NCBI GenBank assembly: GCA_017458005.1
Contig: JAFTGH010000011.1
Coordinates: forward strand, 98,284-162,283
Direction of reading: 5' to 3'
DNA length: 64,000 bases
Source: Prevotella sp.
GTDB taxonomy: Bacteria > Bacteroidota > Bacteroidia > Bacteroidales > Bacteroidaceae
This document shows positions 14,935 to 23,442 of the stretch, piece by piece. How positions within the stretch are numbered: the stretch's first letter is position 1; every line of letters starts with the position of its first letter. The translations under genes were made by a program, and so were the position numbers. The notes below the pieces were generated by a model that was given only the letters and a program-made list of their open reading frames with translations, did not search any database and was not told where the DNA came from.

Positions 14935-16870
14935 TTTTTCCTTTCAGAGAGCGTTTCTTAATGGTCAGCAGAATGCGGTAAAGTGTTTTCTTGTTCCAGG
15001 TATTGCTGATTTTTGTGTCGTTATATTGTATTTCCTCAATGGCAGGTGTCAGTAAGGCAGTATTGTACCTCAACAGGTACGTCTGTTTGTCCGTACTGAT
15101 GGTAATGACACCATCTCCAGTGATAAGGGGAGTACCACAGGTGATAAGTATCAGTTCTGTCGGCTTTTGATAAGAGAGTAATTGATAGTCTTCGGTAATG
15201 CGGATCTCCTGACTTCGGTTCAGTAGGATGGTTCTTCTCCATTGTTTGACAGAGGCTTCTTGTGGGTAGGCATCTGCTATGTCAAGTGTCAGCGATGCTT
15301 GTCGTTCATCACAATAATATTTCACATTCTTAGCACGAAAGTTTTTCCCCGCTTGTTGTTCTATTCCATTGATTAGTGGCACGTTATGATAGGCAGAGCG
15401 GCAGTTGAACAAATTATAGCGTCCTCCACTGAAGGTCTGGGAGGTATAGGTGCCGACACCTATGTCAATCAACACAGGTTCAGCATCATTATAGACAATG
15501 AAGTTGCCGACATCGTTGTGGTTGTGACTTTCATCATTATGCCCTCCCTTCGCTGCCACATAAAAGTTGTGAGTACTGTTTTCTTCCGACCGTGCTGTGA
15601 ATACCTGAAGGTAAGGTAGCCATGTGTCACGTACAAGTGGCTCGGCAGTTCTCGTGTCCTTAAATATATTATAGTGAATGAGAAACATAAGTTCGCGTGA
15701 CAAAGAGGGGAACTCTGATGTTCGGTAGTGCAGGGCAGGCTTGAAATGAAAGGATGATCTTTGGGCGTTCAGAACTGCAAATTGTGTAAGTGCGGAGTCT
15801 TTGATGCTTAGCCCGAGGGGGAACAACACTTCATAGGGGATGGTTGCACTAGGACGGGAATCAGCAAAGTTGACATATTGGTTGTTACCAATGTAAAGTT
15901 TATACGGAAAGGTTGCCATGGCGAGTAACTTTTCAGTCTGCGGATACCTGACGGCATCTTTTGTAGCCAGGGAAAGTAGTTGAATGCAGTCGAAGAGAGA
16001 GCCTGTGGCTCGGTTCCAGTAACCGATACCTTCATCACATCCTCCATCGTTAGGATAACCAGCAACGAAAATGTCAAGACACCTTAATACTTGTTGTATG
16101 GCATCTCTCTGCTTCTTACGGTCTTTCTCACAGAAAAGGATACATGACAACCAATTGGCACATGTCCATGTGTTGTGGTTCCACGACCGTTTCTTCCATG
16201 TATAGTCGTTGGTGCGTGCAGGCACAAGTATGCGGCGGTTAATCTCTTTGCGGATTGTCTCGCAGATTCCTCGGTCTGTATTCTCAAGTTCGTCGTGGAG
16301 CATGTATGCGGTCCAAGCAAGTAAGTTAGCGGTCTCTGCATTAAATAAGTCAACCACTTGGTTTTGGGCATCTGGTGTTGCCGTAGGGTAGTGGGCTGGG
16401 ATACCCCACCAAACCTCAGAGAGTGTGTAACGCAATCCTTGATCTATGTCGTTGATAAAATTTCCTTTATGTTCTAAAATCTCTGCCATGACAAGTACAG
16501 CCAATCGTTGTCGGAGAGCGAAATTCTTTTGCTCATAATTCGTGCGATTACCATTCTTCTTGAACTCTCCGAAAACACTGTTTGGTATAGGGTCCCATGT
16601 CTTACCCAGGTGCTTCTTGGCAGCAGCAATGTAGTCGTTGCGCAGCCGCTGAGGCAACATCTGCCGCCAGAGGCTGTCTTTTGCTTGTGGCACAGGTTTG
16701 AAGTCCATAGGTGCAGGCAGGCTCCTCATGATTAGTTGTTGCTCTTCTTGGGACAGGAAAGCATAAGGCTGTGCGTGTAGTGTAGGGACAGAGAAATAAG
16801 ATATTAGAGTAAATGCTAATACAAATACACGTATTATCGGTATGGAAGAAGAAATCTTTATTGGAGGCAT
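14900..16870 (-). CDS. Heparinase II/III family polysaccharide lyase-like protein
   Basis: The 656-residue product has a signal-anchor-like N-terminus (about 10-33, ending LHAQ). It continues with an alpha/alpha toroid (about 60-380, CETIRKEINRRILVPA, SWNHNTWTCANW) and a beta-sandwich region (about 400-650). The heparinase II/III active-site region is visible as GGHNDESHNHNDVGNF near 448. Family members cleave uronic-acid polysaccharides by beta-elimination. Within an exopolysaccharide locus it may trim or release the polymer made here, or act as an epimerase-type modifier. It follows a glycosyltransferase gene (22-bp gap). The 3' end overlaps the converging propeller gene. Confidence 0.85.
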   Translation of the reverse strand: MPPIKISSSIPIIRVFVLAFTLISYFSVPTLHAQPYAFLSQEEQQLIMRSLPAPMDFKPVPQAKDSLWRQMLPQRLRNDYIAAAKKHLGKTWDPIPNSVFGEFKKNGNRTNYEQKNFALRQRLAVLVMAEILEHKGNFINDIDQGLRYTLSEVWWGIPAHYPTATPDAQNQVVDLFNAETANLLAWTAYMLHDELENTDRGICETIRKEINRRILVPARTNDYTWKKRSWNHNTWTCANWLSCILFCEKDRKKQRDAIQQVLRCLDIFVAGYPNDGGCDEGIGYWNRATGSLFDCIQLLSLATKDAVRYPQTEKLLAMATFPYKLYIGNNQYVNFADSRPSATIPYEVLFPLGLSIKDSALTQFAVLNAQRSSFHFKPALHYRTSEFPSLSRELMFLIHYNIFKDTRTAEPLVRDTWLPYLQVFTARSEENSTHNFYVAAKGGHNDESHNHNDVGNFIVYNDAEPVLIDIGVGTYTSQTFSGGRYNLFNCRSAYHNVPLINGIEQQAGKNFRAKNVKYYCDERQASLTLDIADAYPQEASVKQWRRTILLNRSQEIRITEDYQLLSYQKPTELILITCGTPLITGDGVITISTDKQTYLLRYNTALLTPAIEEIQYNDTKISNTWNKKTLYRILLTIKKRSLKGKISYSLSKAKAA

Positions 16871-16892
16871 GAAGAGGATAACTATGGTTTCC

Positions 16893-17702
16893 TTATGGAT
16901 GTGAATTGTAGAATTGGCGGATGATGTAAGAGATGGCGTCGTAGTTCAGACGACAGTATAGGCGACTGGGCATGAGCCCCGTTGAGGTGTGTTCCATATC
17001 GTTGACTTTGAGGGTGGGTTGATACACTACATGGAGTTGCTGCTGGCGGCACATCTCTGCGAGATAGATTTCCTCGCAGAATAAGAATACGGGGTAGTCC
17101 ACAGGTCCGCATTTAGCCATGAATTGCCGTGTTAGAATGATGAATGAGCCATGCCCCCCATAAATTACTCCAGCAGAATGATTTTGAAGTTTCTTCCGTC
17201 GGTAGAGTGTCATGGTATAAAGCGCATAGAGCAGGGGATATTTGAAAAGTGTCCGTAGCACCTGTAACTTGCGCAGTGAGTAACGGTTCATAATTTTGGG
17301 GTTACGGTCACGGCTCTCTTGTCGGGACCATATCTGAGGTGCAATCCAGCCTGTGGCTTCATCGCATGGGTATTCCGCTAACTTTAAGAGCATATCCTTG
17401 TCCAGTATCAGATCGACATTGCTGATGATGCAGTAGTCATAGACTATTGTGTCTACCTGTTGCGTCATCTTACCGATGGCTCCGAAATAGCCGAGGTTCT
17501 GGTGGAAGGGAAATACCCTTATTTGTATTAGATTTGTGTCGTAGGTGATTTCTTGTGGATTCTTTTCCGTATTATCTCCGACAAAGACATTTACTTCCAT
17601 AGTTCCTTCCACTTCTTTTGCGGCAACGCAGATGGAGTCCAGATAATTATATAGTTCTGGATAGGAATTATAGTTTACACAGAAGATGGCAGTTCGTTTC
17701 AT
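16893..17702 (-). CDS. Family 2 glycosyltransferase (rhamnosyltransferase-like)
   Basis: The 269-residue product begins MKRTAIFCVNYNSYPELYNYL, a GT2 N-terminus. It has YDYCIISNVDLILDKDM (DxD-like, near 90-100), the YGGHGSFIILTRQF acceptor loop, and FLFCEEIYLAEMC near 210 with the E-E pair typical of rhamnosyltransferase-like GT2 enzymes. It is cytoplasmic, acting on a lipid-linked acceptor. The start overlaps the flippase stop by 4 bp, so translation is coupled. Confidence 0.9.
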   Translation of the reverse strand: MKRTAIFCVNYNSYPELYNYLDSICVAAKEVEGTMEVNVFVGDNTEKNPQEITYDTNLIQIRVFPFHQNLGYFGAIGKMTQQVDTIVYDYCIISNVDLILDKDMLLKLAEYPCDEATGWIAPQIWSRQESRDRNPKIMNRYSLRKLQVLRTLFKYPLLYALYTMTLYRRKKLQNHSAGVIYGGHGSFIILTRQFMAKCGPVDYPVFLFCEEIYLAEMCRQQQLHVVYQPTLKVNDMEHTSTGLMPSRLYCRLNYDAISYIIRQFYNSHP

Positions 17703-18982
17703 ATCTTTTTCTTTTTAAGAACTTCCCATGTAATAATAGAGAATATACCTTTTAATATGGAAACACCAAGGAAAGCATAGGCAAGACTCTCTAGAGTGTC
17801 TAACTGATAAAAAGCGACAATCATGATAGTCAAGCATATTCCAAGGTTGATGGTGTTATAGGGGGTCTTGGAAATGGCATCGATAGGGTTGCGATAGAGC
17901 AGATATACAGATTGAGGTAATATAGCAAGTAATAAGATATGGGTGATGTCTACTGCCACGAGATAAGTAGCAGAAAAGAACAGGCGTATCATGAAAGGAG
18001 TAAATATAACGAAAATGGCAGTAACGATAATGGCGACAACAATATAGATTTGAAGAAGGCGATTGATGGTATGACTGGCTTGTCTTATCTCATGGCGTGC
18101 CAGAGCAGCAGAGACGTAAGGTAAAAGAATATAGCCAATAATCATAAAAAGAGATGCACCTAGGGTGACGAAAGTCAAACCAACAGAGAAATAGGACACA
18201 TCTTGAAGGGAATAGTATTTGCTTAAAAAGATAAGTGGAAAGGCATTGATGGAGAAGAGAAAGAAATCGCCAACCATGCGAGGACTGGCGTAACTTATGG
18301 CTTCCTTGAGTTTTTGCAGGATAGAGATTTTATTATAGCGACGTAGAATGATGAAGCAATGTTTATTTGCCTCATATAAGGAAAATGCAAAGACACCCAA
18401 TAGTAGGATGGCAATCCATGATAAGTACACATGGAAGACCGTAAGGGTTGGGATGAGAAGTAATACAACCACACATCCGCATTGTATGAGAGCCTGTGAG
18501 AGATTGAACTGGCTAAATTGGTCTGTCCCTCGAAAATAGGCATAAAGGAAAGAGGCAAGAGCCATAGAGGTGGCGTAAAGCAGAGCGATAATTAAGAGAC
18601 TCCATTGATAACTGCCAGTAAGTAGACTACCTATCCCTTGAGGTAAGCATATGATAGTGATAGAAAGAGTTACGGCAATAGTTATTACAATGAGAAGCGC
18701 AGCCTGATTGAAAGAGATACTACTGAAAGGGGTATGTAGGCTTTTGTAGATTGCCATATAGCGAGGAATGGCGATTCCTGTTCCTGCTAACATAACAAAA
18801 CTGAGGACAGAAGCACTTCGCTTAATTACATTGTATAGACCAAAATCGTCTATTGATAATCGATTAGACAATATTTTTGTAATGACAAATCCACAAAGCA
18901 TTACTATTATCTGGACGATGAATGTCCAGATAATATCACGTCCCATCGGAGAGTGCAACTTTTCTTTGATAGATTCTATCAT
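17699..18982 (-). CDS. Polysaccharide flippase (Wzx-like, MATE/MVF superfamily)
   Basis: The start at 18982 (MIESIKEKLHSPMGRDIIW) overlaps the upstream stop by 4 bp. The 427-residue protein has about 12-14 membrane helices and an N-terminal region (FGLYNVIKRSASVLSFVMLAGTGIAIPRYMAIY) typical of Wzx-type polysaccharide transporters. It flips the lipid-linked repeat unit across the inner membrane. It lies between the polymerase-like and glycosyltransferase genes, as expected for a Wzx/Wzy-dependent locus. Confidence 0.9.
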   Translation of the reverse strand: MIESIKEKLHSPMGRDIIWTFIVQIIVMLCGFVITKILSNRLSIDDFGLYNVIKRSASVLSFVMLAGTGIAIPRYMAIYKSLHTPFSSISFNQAALLIVITIAVTLSITIICLPQGIGSLLTGSYQWSLLIIALLYATSMALASFLYAYFRGTDQFSQFNLSQALIQCGCVVVLLLIPTLTVFHVYLSWIAILLLGVFAFSLYEANKHCFIILRRYNKISILQKLKEAISYASPRMVGDFFLFSINAFPLIFLSKYYSLQDVSYFSVGLTFVTLGASLFMIIGYILLPYVSAALARHEIRQASHTINRLLQIYIVVAIIVTAIFVIFTPFMIRLFFSATYLVAVDITHILLLAILPQSVYLLYRNPIDAISKTPYNTINLGICLTIMIVAFYQLDTLESLAYAFLGVSILKGIFSIITWEVLKKKKI

Positions 18983-20229
18983 GTGGCATTTACTTTTTGT
19001 AGATAACAAAGTAAAGGATATATTACAAAAAACATAGCAATGTAACTTGTGTAAGTAAAAAAGGAAGTGGCGAAAGACCACAAAAGATAAGCGTAAAAAG
19101 CAGTCGTGATTATTTGGTGAGTGAAAATGTTGTTAATCAGAATAAGATTTTTTAAGGACATCTTTGAAAGAACACCCATCAAGAACATGATTAAAAATGT
19201 ACCAGCCTCGCCAAAATCCTCGATAAGGGAACGGAAAATAGTAAAGATGTTGGCAAGTCCATATAATCCATTCTTACCGATTTGGTAAAACTCTGTATAT
19301 ACTCCTTGTGATCTTTCCTCAAGTCCAAGGACATTTGAAATACCCATAAAAGTTTTTGTACCCCATGAAAAATCAGAAGGTTCGTAAGTAGTATACCACA
19401 TATCAAAGCAATGAAATTGCCCTAGGGCATAACTGACAAACTTTTCTTGAATGATAGATATCGTTCCATAACTTACCTCACCAGTACGTAGGAGCATAGA
19501 AAAAAATAACATCCCCATGAAGACAGTTATGCCTAAAATAGAAAAAAGTACATGCCTAAATTTGATTCTAAGCGGAAGGTGATAACTAAAGGAACAGACA
19601 AAGAATCCAGTGAACCATAAAATAAAACCAGAGATCATTCCCATTTTCATGGATTGTGTCATAGCAACAAAGATGCCAGGAATGAGGGTGATAATACAAA
19701 TTACTTTGACGAATTTGCTAACCCATCGAAAACTGAACCCTCCAATAAATGGAGCGACATAACAGAATATAAGAAAAATTTGTGTGATGATATTTCTTGC
19801 CTCTACACCTCCATATCTGTCTTCAGATATTCCTTTGTTCATCTCCAATACTTCTCTCATGTCAAGTAATGCTCGTAGGCTAAAGCCATGTAATACAATG
19901 GAATACAGTGGGGTGACCATAGCACATGCGATTAATATAAGAAGTAAAGGTAAAACTCTTTCTTTTCTGAAGGTTAATGTCGAATGAGACGACGAGGTTG
20001 GATGGTATAAGAAATCACAGAAAATAGTTCCTAATAAGAAAATAATAACGCAAATAGTTATATAGACGATTCCACTGAATCTCAAAACTATATAATATTG
20101 CATTAAAAGTACGGATAAGATAAGGACAACCCACATCGCAGCAAAAACCCCCGCAGGCTCTAACTGCAACATGTACTTCCATGACAGAAAGAGTACGACG
20201 AGAAGTAATGCTATGATAAGGAAAGTCAT
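18979..20229 (-). CDS. O-antigen/exopolysaccharide polymerase (Wzy-like)
   Basis: This 416-residue, very hydrophobic protein has 10-12 predicted membrane helices and one larger loop (about 255-320, FHCFDMWYTTYEPSDFSWGTKTF) with charged and aromatic residues. It matches the general form of oligosaccharide repeat-unit polymerases, whose sequences are poorly conserved. The assignment rests on topology and on position between Wzz and Wzx genes. It would join lipid-linked repeats at the periplasmic face. The A+T content looks higher than in neighbouring housekeeping genes, as is common for wzy. Confidence 0.82.
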   Translation of the reverse strand: MTFLIIALLLVVLFLSWKYMLQLEPAGVFAAMWVVLILSVLLMQYYIVLRFSGIVYITICVIIFLLGTIFCDFLYHPTSSSHSTLTFRKERVLPLLLILIACAMVTPLYSIVLHGFSLRALLDMREVLEMNKGISEDRYGGVEARNIITQIFLIFCYVAPFIGGFSFRWVSKFVKVICIITLIPGIFVAMTQSMKMGMISGFILWFTGFFVCSFSYHLPLRIKFRHVLFSILGITVFMGMLFFSMLLRTGEVSYGTISIIQEKFVSYALGQFHCFDMWYTTYEPSDFSWGTKTFMGISNVLGLEERSQGVYTEFYQIGKNGLYGLANIFTIFRSLIEDFGEAGTFLIMFLMGVLSKMSLKNLILINNIFTHQIITTAFYAYLLWSFATSFFTYTSYIAMFFVIYPLLCYLQKVNAT

Positions 20230-20238
20230 ACCCTTACT

Positions 20239-21792
20239 TTATTTTCTAGCATTACGTTCACGAAGGAAGATAAAGCAGGCAGGGAAGAACAATCCTAACA
20301 TGAAAGCACCGAAAAGTACGTTGCGCTTTACGGGAGAACTCTGCTCTTTCACACCAAGGGGAGGGGTAAGGATGCGGATGTCAGTGCGTAAGGACTTAGA
20401 CATCTGTACTTCCTCGCGCTTTTGCAGGAGGAATATATATACTTCATTCAAGACTTTCCAAGAGCGTTCGTCCGTCATACCGCCAATAGCCTTTTTGGGG
20501 GCGGAAGAAAGAAGTTGTTTCCCCTCATTTGCCTTGGAATTGACACCTCTTAATTGGACCTGAATCTGTTTGATGGCATTATTAGCAGAGGTAAGTACTG
20601 CGTCGTGCATTACAGACAATTGCTGGTCTAAGTCTTTGACTAGAGGGTTGTCTTTACTACTGCTGGCTAAAATCTTACTACGCTGTAATTGAATGGCATT
20701 GTATTGTCCTACTTGCTCTTGTAGCCCCTGATTGTCAGAAATCATCAAGGCAGGTAATAACTGGTCTTTCTTTGACTCGTCACGTAGATAGTCGCGAATC
20801 GATTGTGCCACATAAAGTTGATTGCTCAGTTCCATCTGTGCCGTGGATATCTCCTTGGCACTCTCTGCATAGACTTTCGACATGACTTCCAGATCTGGCA
20901 TCATGGTCTTGCTCTTATAGTCAGCGACCTTATTGTCAAGGTCCTTTAACTCTCCCTCCAGAGAGGCGAGACGCTCTAATACATAGCGCTCAGAAACGGC
21001 TATCTGGGCATCTTTATCTTCATTAGTCTCTTTTTTGTATTCTTGTATCACCGCATTGATAAGATCTGTAGCACGTTGTTTAGAGACATCACTGCAACTG
21101 ATATCAATGATAGAGGCATCACGACTGCTGACAGCGAGTGTCAGTGTCTTCTTTTGGAGATTATCTACTACAGCCATCGGCTCTGTACGTTTGACAGTAA
21201 TTGTTACTTCTTCATCCTCCATCGTCTTGAGATAGGGCGTAGCCGTAATATGTATGTCGCCAATAGAGGATTTGATGGTGGAGTTTACCTTACCAGTCAA
21301 TTCGTCATCATATTTGTCATCATTCTTTTTTAACTTGTAAATGGTGAGATTCCCGTTTTTGTTGAGATCAATTTTCATGCTGACATCGTCTTCATCGGTA
21401 ATATTCTTAAACTCTACGGAGATAGGAAGTGTCTCTGCATACAAGGTCTTATTGCGAATACCCTTGATGGTATAATTCATATCCAGATGCATCTGTTTTA
21501 CCACTTTATACATGAGGAAAGGTGACTGAAAGGCATAAAGTTCATTGTAAACGTTTGAAGAACCAAAGCCTAACATACTTCCTATATCTCCTAGACCTCC
21601 TAACTGCCCCATGATTCCACCGACTCCACCATCTTCTTTGACCATTATTTGAGCCTTTCGGGTGTATTTGGGCTGCACCCTAATTAGATAGGCTGCGGCA
21701 ATGAACATGCAAGCAATAACAGAGTAAACAAACCATTTCCATTTGCTGCGGCAGATGGAGAAAAACTCGCTGAAGGTAAAAGTATCTTTCAT
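20239..21792 (-). CDS. Polysaccharide chain-length determinant (Wzz/GNVR domain)
   Basis: This 517-residue inner-membrane protein has an N-terminal helix (about 20-38) followed by VQPKYTRKAQIMVKEDGG, the Wzz signature region. A long periplasmic coiled-coil part (about 240-420) follows, then a GNVR-like segment and a second helix near the C-terminus (FGAFMLGLFFPACFIF). It has no fused tyrosine-kinase domain, so control by BY-kinase phosphorylation would need a separate partner, and none is seen in the window. It sets chain length with the Wzy-like polymerase. The polymerase gene follows after 9 bp. Confidence 0.92.
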   Translation of the reverse strand: MKDTFTFSEFFSICRSKWKWFVYSVIACMFIAAAYLIRVQPKYTRKAQIMVKEDGGVGGIMGQLGGLGDIGSMLGFGSSNVYNELYAFQSPFLMYKVVKQMHLDMNYTIKGIRNKTLYAETLPISVEFKNITDEDDVSMKIDLNKNGNLTIYKLKKNDDKYDDELTGKVNSTIKSSIGDIHITATPYLKTMEDEEVTITVKRTEPMAVVDNLQKKTLTLAVSSRDASIIDISCSDVSKQRATDLINAVIQEYKKETNEDKDAQIAVSERYVLERLASLEGELKDLDNKVADYKSKTMMPDLEVMSKVYAESAKEISTAQMELSNQLYVAQSIRDYLRDESKKDQLLPALMISDNQGLQEQVGQYNAIQLQRSKILASSSKDNPLVKDLDQQLSVMHDAVLTSANNAIKQIQVQLRGVNSKANEGKQLLSSAPKKAIGGMTDERSWKVLNEVYIFLLQKREEVQMSKSLRTDIRILTPPLGVKEQSSPVKRNVLFGAFMLGLFFPACFIFLRERNARK

Positions 21793-21800
21793 ATTCGGGG

Positions 21801-22619
21801 CTATTTGAATAGGAGAACACCAAGGGTTGTTAACACGGATATGGCTGAAAGCCAGAAAGAGCCAGACAGCACTTCGTTGCCGTTTGCCCTTGACTGACGT
21901 TTGCGGTAGTTGTTGGGTTGTACATAGACAATATCACCTTGTTGCAAATAGTAAGCAGGAGAATTAATTAGTTCATTGCCATTAAGGATGCTGACAACAT
22001 AGGTCTGGCGTTGCCCTTCATTCTCACGCCATACAATAATACTATCTCTTCGTCCATAAAGAGTTAGATCACCAGCGGTACTGAGTGCCTCCAGAATACT
22101 TATTCTTTCTTTGTTGAACGAGAATTGCCCAGGAGCCTTTACCTCTCCCATCACGGCATAATTGAGATTTATGTACTCTACTGTGACAACGGCATCAGTA
22201 GCAATCTGTTGGTCTTTCAAAATCTGTTTGATAGTTGAGGCTACTTCCGACTTGTCTTTTCCTGCCACATGGATGCTTCCCACCAATGGGAAATCAATAT
22301 TTCCATCATGGTCAAGGGTGTAGCCTCCAACACCCTGACTTTGTCTGAGAGAAGTTTCCTCAGGTGCGCCAATTATTTGTGTGGTGACAGGAAGATTGAG
22401 CGCATTAGTAAGTTCGACGCTCTTACTCTTAACAACAATGGAAATCATGTCGCCTGGTTTAAGTTTTATCCCTTGACTATATGCTATTCGGGCGACTTGC
22501 CCATTATAGGTGTCTTGGAAATAACTAATGTTCTTAGGGGTAGTACATGAGATGCTAACTAGGACACCCATCATACCGAAGAATGCCCATTTGAGATATT
22601 TTCTTTTACTCTTTTTCAT
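21801..22619 (-). CDS. Polysaccharide export outer-membrane lipoprotein (Wza-like)
   Basis: This 272-residue lipoprotein has a lipobox ending VSISC (cysteine about 25), a poly-export domain (KLKPGDMISIVVKSKS, GGYTLDHDGNIDFPLVGSIHVAG), and an SLBB domain (AVMGEVKAPGQFSFNKERISILEAL). A C-terminal membrane helix (SFWLSAISVLTTLGVLLF) would span the outer membrane as in Wza-type translocons. It is the first gene of the exopolysaccharide operon. Its promoter -7 element is at 22653-22660 (minus strand), and a 7-bp tandem repeat covers the region upstream. Confidence 0.93.
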   Translation of the reverse strand: MKKSKRKYLKWAFFGMMGVLVSISCTTPKNISYFQDTYNGQVARIAYSQGIKLKPGDMISIVVKSKSVELTNALNLPVTTQIIGAPEETSLRQSQGVGGYTLDHDGNIDFPLVGSIHVAGKDKSEVASTIKQILKDQQIATDAVVTVEYINLNYAVMGEVKAPGQFSFNKERISILEALSTAGDLTLYGRRDSIIVWRENEGQRQTYVVSILNGNELINSPAYYLQQGDIVYVQPNNYRKRQSRANGNEVLSGSFWLSAISVLTTLGVLLFK

Positions 22620-22652
22620 ATATATAATAACAAGAAAATCGAAAATTTATTG

Positions 22653-22660
22653 CAAAGGTA
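22653..22660 (-). promoter_or_regulatory. -7 element of the exopolysaccharide operon promoter
   Basis: TACCTTTG on the minus strand, 33 bp before the start of the export lipoprotein gene. No TTTG box stands at the normal distance upstream; the heptamer array begins 10 bp beyond it and occupies the expected -33 position. Confidence 0.6.
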
Positions 22661-22670
22661 CAAAATAATT

Positions 22671-22698
22671 CATAGTTTATAGTTCATAGTTCATAGTT
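22671..22698. repeat. 7-bp tandem repeat (CATAGTT x4) upstream of the exopolysaccharide promoter
   Basis: Four heptamers stand in a row: CATAGTT, TATAGTT, CATAGTT, CATAGTT. They start 10 bp upstream of the -7 element and overlap the -33 region. A change in copy number would alter the sequence at -33 and so could alter expression. Confidence 0.8.
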
Positions 22699-22764
22699 TT
22701 TTCGTAATTTTGCCGTCGATGACGGCGAAGTTACTCCGTTTCGGCAAAAAAAGAAAGGATTTTC

Positions 22765-22795
22765 TTTGTTTTGCTCTCAACTTTTCGTAACTTTG
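22765..22795 (+). promoter_or_regulatory. Promoter of the tmRNA gene
   Basis: TTTG at 22765-22768 and TAACTTTG at 22788-22795 are separated by 19 bp, a full match to the Bacteroidales promoter pattern. The transcript would start about 5 bp later, about 20 nt upstream of the mature 5' end. Confidence 0.75.
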
Positions 22796-22819
22796 TCCCC
22801 AGAAAACGTACAAAATCTT

Positions 22820-23221
22820 GGGGTTGACTGGATTTGACAGCGGGCTGAGATGGTACGTAAGCATGCGGAGTGACGGCTGTATACTCCATAATCCATTCGG
22901 TCGGAAAATTAATTGGCGAAAACAAGTACGCTCTCGCTGCTTGATCGAAGTATAGTAGATCATTTGCTTAATTCCCTTGCTAGGCGAGGGAACGAGACAT
23001 CGCTCTTCTGGATGTTGTTCCGAATCAGGAAGGTATAGCGGTGCAGGAAAATCGGAAATAGTCTCTTGGAAGCCTCGGCTGGGGGATGAAGTTTTAGAGG
23101 ATAAGGGTGCAGTTGGTGGTCCAGGTCTTGCTGCATCACGAAAATGAAGGCTGGAATAAGCATGTAGAAAGCGTATGGTTTCCCTGTTTGGACGAGGGTT
23201 CGACTCCCTCCAACTCCACTA
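22820..23221 (+). ncRNA. ssrA: tmRNA (transfer-messenger RNA)
   Basis: The 5' end GGGGTTGACTGGATTTGACAG and the 3' end with the T-arm GGGTTCGACTCCC and acceptor CAACTCC are the tRNA-like halves of tmRNA; GGGGTTG pairs with CAACTCC. The tag frame begins at GGC 22915 and reads GENKYALAA, stopping at TGA 22942-22944. This is close to the GENNYALAA and GETNYALAA tags of related Bacteroidales. After the discriminator A at 23218 the gene reads CTA, so the CCA end is apparently not encoded and must be added. It rescues stalled ribosomes and marks the products for proteolysis. Confidence 0.97.
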
Positions 23222-23245
23222 CGTTTCACCTAAAACAATTGTATT

Positions 23246-23404
23246 ATGAAAAAGTATGTATGTGACACTTGCGGTTATGAGTATGACCCAGCAGTAGGCG
23301 ACCCAGAGAACAATATCCCAGCAGGAACGGCTTTTGAGGACCTTCCAGATGATTGGGTATGTCCTTTGTGTGGCGTTGGTAAAGATGAATTTAGTGAGGC
23401 ATAA
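23246..23404 (+). CDS. Rubredoxin
   Basis: This small 52-residue protein begins [20 protein letters not shown] and has the second pair in [13 protein letters not shown]. The two CxxC(G) pairs bind one iron, giving a cytoplasmic electron carrier. In anaerobes it serves oxygen and peroxide reductases and other redox enzymes. It lies 24 bp after the tmRNA and could be read from the same promoter; no separate -7 element is clear. A strong terminator follows. Confidence 0.96.
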   Translation: MKKYVCDTCGYEYDPAVGDPENNIPAGTAFEDLPDDWVCPLCGVGKDEFSEA

Positions 23405-23405
23405 C

Positions 23406-23438
23406 AAAAAAGGCTCCCCGAAAAGGGAGCCTTTTTTG
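23406..23438 (+). terminator. Intrinsic terminator after rubredoxin
   Basis: AAGGCTCCC and GGGAGCCTT form a 9-bp GC-rich stem with A-runs before and six T after. On the minus strand it also has a T-run, so it can end the converging lipoprotein operon. Confidence 0.85.
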
Positions 23439-23442
23439 TTGG

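Noticed and set aside
22691-23229. Minus-strand protein frames across the tmRNA gene
   Set aside because: The region is fully explained by tmRNA: paired ends, tag frame and T-arm.
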